Source: Gemmatimonadota bacterium
Lineage (GTDB): Bacteria > ARS69
DNA: 12,324 nt
Reading direction: 5' to 3'
Assembly: GCA_021604925.1 (NCBI GenBank)
Contig: BQJX01000028.1
Coordinates: forward strand, 1-12,324
The position numbers were made by a program, and so were the translations under genes. Positions 6,298 through 12,324 of this stretch are shown here, piece after piece. The notes beneath the pieces are model-generated. The model was not told the origin of the DNA, made no database searches, and saw only the letters and a list, made by a program, of their open reading frames with translations. Each line of letters starts with the position of its first letter. Positions within the stretch are counted from its first letter, which is position 1.

Positions 6298-6323
6298 GGC
6301 AGCCACACCCAGCCTGCCCTACG
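6293..6323. terminator. Hairpin between convergent genes
   Basis: CGTAGGGCAG (6293-6302) and CTGCCCTACG (6314-6323) form a perfect 10-bp stem with an 11-base loop. The left arm contains the TAG stop of the 5698 gene. No T-run follows on either strand, so it may act as a rho-dependent or bidirectional barrier or as a 3' stabiliser between the convergent genes. Confidence 0.55.
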
Positions 6324-6362
6324 CGCCACGCCGGACCCGCTCCCCCTGAGATCAGTCTGCCA

Positions 6363-7577
6363 CTATCGCAACAACGTGATCGGCCGGGTCACGCGATCGC
6401 CGCTCTTCGTTCCGAGAGAGACGAAGTACCGGCCGGCCGAGATTCCGTCCGGGATCTGCAGCGTGTACGAATCGCCTCGGAGATCGGCCACCTGGCGACC
6501 CGTCACGTCGAAGAGGCGGGCCGAAGCCGTCTCGTAGACACCGTCCGGATCGAACAGCTGGAACTGCACTCCGCTCAGCGGATTCGGGTAGATCTCGAAC
6601 ACGATGTCGCTGGTGGGCGGCACCACGCGCACGTCCGTGACGGACGACATCGGGAAGCGCCACATGTCACCCTCCAGCGCCGAGGTGCTGAGTCCACCCA
6701 TCATGTAGACGTACTCGCCCACGACGAAGCTGCCCGGCGCCCATCGCGAACTGCCCGGATGATTCGTGAGGCGCGTCCAGGTGTCGGTGTCCGGCTCGTA
6801 GCCCCAGAACTGGCCCTTCGCGAACTGCGTGTGATTGTCGTTCTCGCCGCTGAGGACATAGCCCCGGCCGTCGTAGGAGAACTCCGTGCCGGCCACGCGA
6901 CCCCTCGCGGGCAGATCCGTGAGCTGCGTCCAGCTCACCGTGTCCTGGTCCCAGCGATACACGTCCTTGTAGATGCTGGCGCCGTGCCCGAAGCAGAGAT
7001 AGGCGTCGTTCCCGATGTTGAAGTGGTACGGGTGGTGCCGCACCGGGCCGGGCAGGTCGGCGCGCTGCGTCCACACATTGGTGGCGACGTCGTACTCCCA
7101 CCAGTCCTTCATGTTCTGCGCTGCGTTGCCGGCGCCCACGAACAGCTTGCCGTTGTCCGTCATCACGAAGGCCGGGTGCGCGCGGCCCAGTCCCGGACAA
7201 TCCGCAAGCTGCGTCCAGGTGCTGGAGACCGGATCGTACTCCCACAGGTCGCGGAAGTAGGGCCCAGCGGCACCGAAACCGAAGTAGCCTTTTCCGTTGT
7301 ACGCTTTCGCGTAGGCGTAGCTGCGAGCCGCACCCGGGAAGTCCGGCAGCACCGTCCACGCGTCGGCCACGGGGTCGTAGCGGAAGAAGTCCTTGGTGGA
7401 GGCGGCGCCCGTCGTCGTGCCGCTGACCACGTAGCCGTAGCCGTCGATGGAGAAGGTGGCCGGATGGTGCCGGCCCAGCCCGGGCATGGGGGCCACAGCG
7501 GTCCACTCGGCGGCCACGGCGGAAGCGGTCACGACCAGCCCGAGGGCGGCCGCGGCAAAGGTGGGAAGCTGGATCAT
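6363..7577 (-). CDS. Secreted Kelch-repeat propeller with T9SS type A-like tail
   Basis: I chose the minus-strand ATG at 7577 (404 residues) because GGAG lies nine bases upstream. The in-frame ATG at 7592 adds five residues and has no ribosome site. Residues 1-23 are a signal peptide ending VAA-EW. Six Kelch-like blades follow, each with a Gly pair or similar and an aromatic D-x-x-W end (DFFRYDPVADAWTVL, DLWEYDPVSSTWTQL, DWWEYDVATNVWTQR, DVYRWDQDTVSWTQL, FWGYEPDTDTWTRL, DMWRF). The last ~89 residues form a secretion-tail domain (FEIYPNPLSG, ARLFDVTGRQVADL, ISAGRYFVSL, ending ITLLR), the pattern of type IX secretion type A or FlgD-Ig-like C-terminal domains. Role: probably an exported, surface-attached binding propeller. 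The ligand is unknown. Confidence 0.9.
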   Translation of the reverse strand: MIQLPTFAAAALGLVVTASAVAAEWTAVAPMPGLGRHHPATFSIDGYGYVVSGTTTGAASTKDFFRYDPVADAWTVLPDFPGAARSYAYAKAYNGKGYFGFGAAGPYFRDLWEYDPVSSTWTQLADCPGLGRAHPAFVMTDNGKLFVGAGNAAQNMKDWWEYDVATNVWTQRADLPGPVRHHPYHFNIGNDAYLCFGHGASIYKDVYRWDQDTVSWTQLTDLPARGRVAGTEFSYDGRGYVLSGENDNHTQFAKGQFWGYEPDTDTWTRLTNHPGSSRWAPGSFVVGEYVYMMGGLSTSALEGDMWRFPMSSVTDVRVVPPTSDIVFEIYPNPLSGVQFQLFDPDGVYETASARLFDVTGRQVADLRGDSYTLQIPDGISAGRYFVSLGTKSGDRVTRPITLLR

Positions 7578-7654
7578 GCCAAGGTTCTCCATGGGTACGC
7601 GGAACGCGGCCTGAAAGCGCGCGGGCCGGAGCGGAATGGGAAGGATGAGACGGG

Positions 7655-7663
7655 ACTATAGCA
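7655..7663 (-). promoter_or_regulatory. Probable extended -10 of the Kelch gene
   Basis: On the minus strand this reads TGCTATAGT, the closest match to the extended -10 consensus in the window. A -35 is not obvious, as is common for extended -10 promoters. The leader to ATG 7577 would be about 70 bases. Confidence 0.45.
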
Positions 7664-7753
7664 GATGGCGGCGACAGGATCTGCGGATCCCGTTTCGAGA
7701 GCGAACTTTCGACAGACGACCTGCACGGGTGACGCCTCCGGACGGCGAGCCAC

Positions 7754-7774
7754 TCGCAACAACACAGGTTGCGA
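7754..7774. terminator. Possible hairpin downstream of the 7822 gene
   Basis: TCGCAAC and GTTGCGA form a 7-bp stem with a 7-base loop about 50 bases after the minus-strand stop at 7822. No T-run follows. It may mark the transcript end, or be chance. Confidence 0.25.
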
Positions 7775-7821
7775 CCCCTACAAAGGTGGAGACGGCGGGA
7801 ATCGTACGGCCATTGGAGATC

Positions 7822-8565
7822 CTAGTCGCCGCTTCCCGTGGCCACCTCCGTGGCCAATTTTCGAGCCCATCTGAACTCGTCACTTGCCACGACCCGACCC
7901 GCGCGTACATCTTGCACGAAAGCAAGTACTTCCTCCCGCCGCGAAGGAGGATAGTACTCTCGATACCCGCCGCCATAGACGATGGTCCAACCACGCTCCA
8001 CTTTGCGAAAGAACCCGGCGATCCTCCGCTCATCCTTTTGTTTCCGCTCATCCTTTTGTTCCGGTGTGCTCTTGCTCCCGCCCCGGGCCGCAACCATCCA
8101 GATGCTGTAGTCGGCTGCCGGGGGAACCCGCTGTATGTGCAAGACATCCCCTTCAACCCACGCGGAATCTACGCTGTCCAAGCTCATCAATGCTGTGACA
8201 ACCCGGCCCATCGCATCGCCTTCGCCGTCTCCATAAGCCTCACGCCGCACTCGATCAATTTCGGTCTCAGGGCGGGTCGTAGCGTTTTGTGGACGCGTAA
8301 AATAAACAGTGCCGTTGAGCCATAGCGTATCTGCGCCCACGCCTTCGAACTTGTACGGCGCGGTCAGAATGACACCTCGGGCCACCACTGCGCCCGGTTC
8401 TATCTGCTCGCCCCCTAGTGCTTCCACTGCCGGCGAAAGCCCCGCCGCCGCGACCACCGCAGCGACGGCGATCGCCCTCATCGGTAGCCCGCTTTTGTCT
8501 CGCCCCAAGTCGCGGCATCCACCCCGATCGATGCGGACACACATCCAGCAAGATTCACTACACAT
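7822..8565 (-). CDS. Unknown exported protein
   Basis: The minus-strand ATG at 8565 has a strong AAGGAG (8575-8580) nine bases upstream, giving 247 residues. The in-frame ATG at 8481 starts a clean signal peptide (MRAIAVAAVVAAAGLSPAVEA) but has a poor ribosome site. If the first start is used, the signal has an unusual 28-residue n-region with four Cys. The mature part begins EQIEPGAVVARGVILTAPY and contains a segment with CsgG/HdeA-like length but no motif I can name. A 6-residue tandem repeat (EQKDER, KQKDER) forms a charged patch near the middle, and a Tyr-rich GGGYREYYPPSRREEV stretch follows. It is divergent from the beta-helix operon, with 230 bases between. Export is likely and the function unknown. 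Confidence 0.75.
   Translation of the reverse strand: MCSESCWMCVRIDRGGCRDLGRDKSGLPMRAIAVAAVVAAAGLSPAVEALGGEQIEPGAVVARGVILTAPYKFEGVGADTLWLNGTVYFTRPQNATTRPETEIDRVRREAYGDGEGDAMGRVVTALMSLDSVDSAWVEGDVLHIQRVPPAADYSIWMVAARGGSKSTPEQKDERKQKDERRIAGFFRKVERGWTIVYGGGYREYYPPSRREEVLAFVQDVRAGRVVASDEFRWARKLATEVATGSGD
8026..8061 (-). repeat. 18-bp tandem duplication inside the 7822 gene
   Basis: Units 8026-8043 and 8044-8061 are identical except at the last base. They encode consecutive KQKDER and EQKDER hexapeptides, so the duplication stays in frame. Confidence 0.85.
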
Positions 8566-8586
8566 ATGGGCAGACTCCTTCCGACA

Positions 8587-8595
8587 AGCCTACCA
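8587..8595 (-). promoter_or_regulatory. Possible extended -10 of the 7822 gene
   Basis: On the minus strand this reads TGGTAGGCT. Transcription would start almost at the AAGGAG ribosome site, leaving a leader of about 15 bases, which is short but possible for the ATG at 8565. Confidence 0.25.
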
Positions 8596-8717
8596 GCAAA
8601 CGGCACCCCACTCGTACCCCGGAGTGTCACGCTTTCATGGAGATGTTCCAGGGGGCCGTTTCGCCGGGTTCCTGCGAGTGAGGCTGCTGGACAGCTCAGA
8701 GCCAACCCCGCTGAACC

Positions 8718-8788
8718 CTCCTGACTCCCACGTCTTGTAACCACCACGCCACAGGAGTACGCTTGTAGAGGATTCACACCTTCCGGGG
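8718..8788 (+). promoter_or_regulatory. Shared promoter-leader block, copy B
   Basis: TTGTAA (8735-8740), a 17-base spacer and TACGCT (8758-8763) precede a leader with AGGATTCACACCTTCCGGGG. This block matches the one at 5617-5688 nearly base for base. It lies directly upstream of the first gene of the beta-helix/LVIvd operon (ATG 8796). The following genes overlap by four bases and show no promoter of their own. Confidence 0.65.
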
Positions 8789-8795
8789 GTACTCC

Positions 8796-10265
8796 ATGCT
8801 GCGTCTCGCGCTCGTGCTGGCCGCCCTCCTCGTAGCTCCCCCTGCGCTCTTCGCTCGCACCTGGCACATCAACCCCGATGGCACTGGCAATGAAGCTCCA
8901 ATCCAGGCAGCTCTCCATTCAGCCGCAGTCGGAGACACGGTTTCGCTCGCCAGCGGCATCTACTCTGAAACTGACCTGATCGCAGCCGTCGGCGTCACGA
9001 TCGTCGGCTCCACAGGGAACCCGAACGATGTCATCCTCGACTTCCGTTCGAGCGGCAACGGCATCCGGGCGACGGGGGTCACGTTCTTCACCGTCCGGGC
9101 GATTACATTCCGATCTCCGCGTGGCTACGGCCTCTGGGTCCAGGGCGCTGAAGCGACCTCGCCGCTCATCATCAGCGACTGCGTCTTCGAGGGAGCGCTG
9201 GGACAAGGGGTCAAGGTCGACCTCTCGCAGAGCATCATTGTGCGATGCACATTCCGGCGGAATCTCGCTTGGCCGCCGGGCGACTGGGATGGGGCCAGCA
9301 TACGTTTGAGCACAGGCGGAACCGCCACGCACGTCATCGAGTCATGCTCGTTCACAGGCAACAAGGCGAGCGCCGGCGCCGGCATCTTCGGCAGATCGTT
9401 GGTCGTGCGCGACTGCGTGTTTCGTGACAACAGCGCGGACAACGGCGCGGGGATCTGGGGATTTGACGTGGAGGTGTCGAACTCGATCTTCGAGCAGAAC
9501 ACGCTCGAGGGAGATCGCTGGGAGGGCGCTCCCTTCGGGGAGGGCGGGGCCATCCAGGGAATCGACTGGCTGTCCGTTCTCGACTGTCGATTCGTCGGCA
9601 ACGGCAACCTCTGTGGATACTCGGAAGGCGGTGCGGTCCGCTCCCGCGGAGCCTGCGAGATCCGCGGGAGCGTGTTCCTGGGCAACTACGCGTGGCGTGG
9701 CAGTTCTGTGTACTCCCGGGGGCCGGCCCTGATCTCCGGCTGCCTGTTCGCCGAGAACGACGCCGATCCGCAGGACAATCCATGCGCAAGCGAGGGCACC
9801 GTCTACCTCCGCAACGCCGTCGGAGTCTCCACAATCGAGAATACGACGTTCGCCCACAATCGCACACGAAACAAGGCTGGCGTAGTGAGCGCGGGATCAG
9901 CCCCGGTGTTGGTGAACAATTCCGTCTTTGCGTACAATCGGGGGAGCATCCTGGCGAAACTCCCCCAATCGCCCTGCCCTCAGGTGGCCTGCACGGTTTC
10001 GTTCGGGAACTTCGATCGGTTCGGGAATCCGAGCGACTGGTCGAACTGCGTCTCCGGACAAGCCGGCTCGAGCGGCAACTCCACGGTCAACCCGCTCTTC
10101 TGCGACTCGGACGCAGGTGACTATCACCTCCAACCCGATTCCCCCTGCCTGCCGGCCAACTCGCCGGAGGGGTGTGGCCTGATCGGGGCCTACGGCTTCG
10201 GTGGGTGCAACAGTGTGTCGGTCACCCCCGAGTCCTGGGCGCGCGTGAAGGCGAGGTATCGATGA
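8796..10265 (+). CDS. Secreted right-handed beta-helix protein, paralogue 1
   Basis: A 489-residue product. Residues 1-20 are a signal peptide (MLRLALVLAALLVAPPALFA, cut before RTW). The family opening TWHINPDGTGNEAPIQAAL leads into about ten pectin-lyase-like rungs marked by a D-C-V-F-type step (SDCVFEGA, VRCTFRRN, ESCSFTGN, RDCVFRDN, LDCRFVGN, SGCLFAEN), giving a probable stack of inward Cys and Phe. The C-terminal part has CPQVACTVSFGNFDRFGN, a CDSDAGDYHLQ segment and the shared SPCLPANSPEGCGLIGAYGF module, ending SWARVKARYR. No lyase or hydrolase catalytic residues stand out, so I call it a surface or extracellular structural/adhesive protein. It is the first gene of its operon. Its stop overlaps the next ATG (ATGA), and GAGG inside its last codons serves the next gene. 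Confidence 0.92.
   Translation: MLRLALVLAALLVAPPALFARTWHINPDGTGNEAPIQAALHSAAVGDTVSLASGIYSETDLIAAVGVTIVGSTGNPNDVILDFRSSGNGIRATGVTFFTVRAITFRSPRGYGLWVQGAEATSPLIISDCVFEGALGQGVKVDLSQSIIVRCTFRRNLAWPPGDWDGASIRLSTGGTATHVIESCSFTGNKASAGAGIFGRSLVVRDCVFRDNSADNGAGIWGFDVEVSNSIFEQNTLEGDRWEGAPFGEGGAIQGIDWLSVLDCRFVGNGNLCGYSEGGAVRSRGACEIRGSVFLGNYAWRGSSVYSRGPALISGCLFAENDADPQDNPCASEGTVYLRNAVGVSTIENTTFAHNRTRNKAGVVSAGSAPVLVNNSVFAYNRGSILAKLPQSPCPQVACTVSFGNFDRFGNPSDWSNCVSGQAGSSGNSTVNPLFCDSDAGDYHLQPDSPCLPANSPEGCGLIGAYGFGGCNSVSVTPESWARVKARYR
10121..10265 (+). repeat. C-terminal module, copy in paralogue 1
   Basis: This ~145-bp segment encodes the module from DYHLQ to WARVKARYR and the overlapping ATGA. It is clearly homologous to 571-712 and 11551-11695. 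The last ~30 bases are nearly identical in all three, including silent positions around GCGAGGTATCGATGA. Confidence 0.85.
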
Positions 10266-11695
10266 CAGGCAGACTCGTACTCGTGCTGGCCGCCCTCCTC
10301 GTCTCTCCCCCCGCGCTTTCCGCTCGTACTTGGCACATCAACCCTGATGGCACAGGGGACGCTCCAACGATTCAAGCCGGGATCGACTCGGCGGCGGTGG
10401 GCGATACGGTCGCCTTGTCCGCGGGCGAATTCCACGAAGTCGATCTCGAGATCCCGAGTGGAATGACGATCCTAGGCGTGACCGAACAGACCGTTCTTGA
10501 CCAGGGCCTTGCGGGGTCCGGGTTCAGCGCCACGGGCGTGCCGTTCCTAACCCTTCAAGGTCTGATCGTCCGCAACGCGGATCGTTTCGGGGCATCGATC
10601 ACCGGCGAAACGGAGACCGCGACCCTTGTCGTGCGCGATTGCGTCTTCGAGGGGACTCAGGGGAACGGCCTCCGCTTCGACAACATTCAGGGCGCGGTAG
10701 ATCGATGCACGTTTCGCGACAACGTAGCTGGCGGCGGTGCGGGCATATGGGCGGGCCAGTCTGGCGCAACCGCGTTGATCGAGTCCTCATTGTTCACGGG
10801 GAACACCGCGGCGGGTGGAGCTGGCGCGGGAATCTTCGGCGGATCAGTCGTTGTTCGCGACTGCGTCTTCCGAGACAATGTCGGTCGCTACGGGGTCGCT
10901 GCCTGGGGATTCGACCTGAGGTTGCATGGATCGGTCTTCGAGAACAACCAGATGGGCTTTGTCGGACAGGGTGGTGCGGCACGCGGAGTCGATTACCTAT
11001 TCGTCGATGAATGTTGGTTCCTCAACAACGGTGGTCTCTGTGAGGGAAGCACCGGCGGGGCGCTCCGGGCATCGGGAGTCGGTGAGATTCATGACAGTGT
11101 TTTCTACGGCAATTTTGCTGTCAACGGAAGCGCCATTTACTCACTGGGTCCCATCACCGTGTCAGGTTGTCTGTTCCAGGAGAACACCGCCGGCTCCGAC
11201 GTCGCGCCCTGCAGCGGAAACGGTGCGATCTATCTCAATGGACGGTCCGGAAGCCGACTGATTCGACAGAGCACGTTCATAGGAAATCTCGGGCGCAACA
11301 TCAGTGGCGTTGCCAGCCAGGACGAAGCGCCGGTAGAGGTTGACCGGTGCGTCTTCCATGCCGGGCGAGGGCTCGCCATTGGATGGGTGTCTCCGCAGGC
11401 ACGCTGTCCCCAGGTAGCGTGTACAAACTCGTTCGGGAACGTGGATCGCTTCGGAAACAACGCCGACTGGATCGGATGTGTGAGCGGACAGTCCTCGATC
11501 AATGGCAACTTCTCCGCCGACCCCCTCCTCTGCGACGCCGACGCCGGCGACTACCACCTGCAATGGGGATCCCCTTGCCTGCCGGCCAACTCACCCGAGG
11601 GGTGCGGTCTGATCGGCGCATTCGGCTTCGGCGGGTGCAACAGCGTATCGGTGACCCCCGAGTCCTGGGCGCGGGTGAAGGCGAGGTATCGATGA
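10262..11695 (+). CDS. Secreted right-handed beta-helix protein, paralogue 2
   Basis: A 477-residue product from ATG 10262, which overlaps the previous stop and has GAGG (10253-10256) five bases upstream. An earlier in-frame start would lengthen it by 30 residues, but those lie inside the upstream gene and precede an obvious signal peptide (MTGRLVLVLAALLVSPPALS, cut before RTW). The body parallels paralogue 1: TWHINPDGTGDAPTIQAGI, then D-C-V-F rungs (RDCVFEGT, DRCTFRDN, RDCVFRDN, SGCLFQEN), CPQVACTNSFGNVDRFGN and the SPCLPANSPEGCGLIGAFGF end, closing with SWARVKARYR. The signal region is also alike at DNA level, so the pair arose by tandem duplication. Role as for paralogue 1: exported, with surface binding or structure the likely use. 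Its stop overlaps the LVIvd gene start. Confidence 0.92.
   Translation: MTGRLVLVLAALLVSPPALSARTWHINPDGTGDAPTIQAGIDSAAVGDTVALSAGEFHEVDLEIPSGMTILGVTEQTVLDQGLAGSGFSATGVPFLTLQGLIVRNADRFGASITGETETATLVVRDCVFEGTQGNGLRFDNIQGAVDRCTFRDNVAGGGAGIWAGQSGATALIESSLFTGNTAAGGAGAGIFGGSVVVRDCVFRDNVGRYGVAAWGFDLRLHGSVFENNQMGFVGQGGAARGVDYLFVDECWFLNNGGLCEGSTGGALRASGVGEIHDSVFYGNFAVNGSAIYSLGPITVSGCLFQENTAGSDVAPCSGNGAIYLNGRSGSRLIRQSTFIGNLGRNISGVASQDEAPVEVDRCVFHAGRGLAIGWVSPQARCPQVACTNSFGNVDRFGNNADWIGCVSGQSSINGNFSADPLLCDADAGDYHLQWGSPCLPANSPEGCGLIGAFGFGGCNSVSVTPESWARVKARYR
11551..11695 (+). repeat. C-terminal module, copy in paralogue 2
   Basis: Homologous to 10121-10265, with SPCLPANSPEGCGLIGAFGF and SWARVKARYR. The end GCGAGGTATCGATGA is shared exactly with the other copies. 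Confidence 0.85.
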
Positions 11696-12324
11696 TGCGC
11701 TGCGCGTTGGTCATTCTCACCCTGAGCGTCATGCCATGCGCCCAGGCTACCGCCGCGAGATGCGTTCAGTACGATGACTATCCGCACATCGGGGAAGGCG
11801 TGAGTACCCCAGGAAGCGCCCGTGCAGTGGTGGTGTCGGGACACCACGCCTACGTTGCGGACTTCGGATCCGGGCTTCAGGTCCTGGATATCTCCAGCCC
11901 GCACTCGCCTACGATTGTCGGAAGCGTTGACACCCCGGGACTCGCCCTGCGAGTGGCGGCCGCGACGGATAGCTATGTGTGCGTCGCAGACGGCGACTCC
12001 GGGCTGCAGATTGTGGATGTATCGGATCCGACCCTTCCCGTGATCGTGGGCAGCGTGGACACACCGGGAAGCGCCCGAGATGTGGCCGTATCGGGAAACC
12101 ACGTGTTCATTGCGGACCGGGCGTCTGGGCTTCAAGTTGTCGATATCTCCAACCCGGCCTCTCCCCTGATCGTGGGCAGCGTGGCAATCCAGACCGCGAA
12201 CGTGGCGACCTCGGGGAACTACGCCTACGTCACAAGCGGCGGTGGGGTTCACGCCATTCACATCTCCGACCCGACCGCCCCTGCTCTTGTCGGCAGCATG
12301 AGTACTCCGGAGTCCCTCGCGGGC
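11692..12324 (+). CDS. Secreted LVIvd beta-propeller protein, 5' part only
   Basis: The frame opens at ATG 11692 (a second ATG follows at once), overlaps the previous stop, and uses GAGG at 11683-11686. It is still open at the right edge after 211 codons. Residues about 1-22 are a signal peptide (MMRCALVILTLSVMPCAQAT; the two Cys also allow a lipoprotein-like reading, but no clear lipobox is seen). From about residue 35 there are four to five LVIvd-type repeats of about 42 residues, with cores such as SGLQVLDISSPHSPTIVGSV, SGLQIVDVSDPTLPVIVGSV and SGLQVVDISNPASPLIVGSV, each preceded by V-x-V-S-G-N-x-A-Y-V-A-D. LVIvd proteins are predicted extracellular propellers. The C-terminus, and so any sorting tail, is outside the window. 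Confidence 0.9.
   Translation, partial: MMRCALVILTLSVMPCAQATAARCVQYDDYPHIGEGVSTPGSARAVVVSGHHAYVADFGSGLQVLDISSPHSPTIVGSVDTPGLALRVAAATDSYVCVADGDSGLQIVDVSDPTLPVIVGSVDTPGSARDVAVSGNHVFIADRASGLQVVDISNPASPLIVGSVAIQTANVATSGNYAYVTSGGGVHAIHISDPTAPALVGSMSTPESLAG
11794..12324 (+). repeat. In-frame LVIvd tandem repeats
   Basis: The repeated GSVDTPG-like starts fall at about 11794, 11920, 12049, 12175 and 12292, a spacing of 126, 129, 126 and 117 bases. DNA similarity is visible (GGCAGCGTGGACACACCGGG and relatives), so the blades expanded by duplication. Confidence 0.8.

Noticed and set aside
6273..7661. 462-residue open frame on the + strand
   Set aside because: It is antisense to the Kelch gene, starts inside the previous gene, and is a repetitive Arg/Val/His/Glu-rich product typical of the mirror frame of GC-rich coding DNA.
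10172..10261. Upstream start for beta-helix paralogue 2
   Set aside because: The extra 30 residues lie within the end of paralogue 1 and would precede a clean signal peptide. ATG 10262 has GAGG at five bases and the same overlap as the other junctions.
11794..12324. Repeat array considered as CRISPR or satellite
   Set aside because: The spacing is a multiple of three, the frame stays open, and the translation gives LVIvd blades, so these are coding repeats.

Overview
The window is GC-rich, with genes packed on both strands, and looks like bacterial DNA. Four kinds of secreted protein suggest a member of the FCB-like or uncultivated-phylum group (the style of candidate phylum Eisenbacteria): right-handed beta-helix proteins opening with RTWHINPDGTGDAPTIQAG, an LVIvd beta-propeller, a Kelch protein with a T9SS type A-like tail, and a broken gene ending in a FlgD-Ig-like domain. 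The phylum is an inference from protein style, because no marker gene or RNA is present. I see no tRNA, rRNA, CRISPR array, insertion sequence or prophage gene.

Layout. (1) 2-1235, + strand: the 3' end of a beta-helix surface protein overlaps (ATGA) a wrecked paralogue. In that paralogue a signal peptide and the first beta-helix rung are joined directly to a C-terminal FlgD-Ig-like domain carrying an in-frame TGA and a one-base frameshift. (2) 1265-2176, + strand: an unknown secreted protein whose last residues (SWAATKASFR) resemble the SWARVKARYR end of the beta-helix proteins. (3) 2254-3584, - strand: a small membrane-anchored protein with two His-rich GKVWNxxHGHxHDAP repeats, and upstream of it a peptidoglycan-binding-like plus HExxHxxGxxH metalloprotease. 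(4) 3778-5049, + strand: a membrane-anchored arylsulfotransferase-family propeller. (5) 5270-5443, - strand: a 57-residue two-helix membrane protein with a perfect Shine-Dalgarno. (6) 5698-6297, + strand: an orphan HExxH protein. (7) 6363-7577, - strand: the Kelch protein, convergent with (6) across a 10-bp stem hairpin. (8) 7822-8565, - strand: an unknown exported protein. (9) 8796-12324, + strand: an operon of two complete beta-helix paralogues and an LVIvd propeller that runs off the window. Each junction in it is an ATGA-type overlap.

How it works together. Most genes encode exported or surface proteins. The beta-helix genes form a tandem paralogous family that shares a Cys-containing C-terminal module and a [ST]WARVKARYR terminus. 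The codons for that terminus also contain the GAGG that serves as ribosome binding site for the next gene, so the genes are probably translationally coupled. The beta-helix operon and the HExxH gene at 5698 are preceded by nearly the same ~70-bp promoter and leader block (TTGTAR, 17 bp, TACGCT). Several other genes have an extended -10 of the form TGNTANNNT instead.

The best candidate for something undescribed is the short C-terminal signature shared by otherwise unrelated secreted proteins. It may be a sorting or anchoring tail, acting as an alternative to the T9SS/FlgD-Ig-like tails also found in the window.
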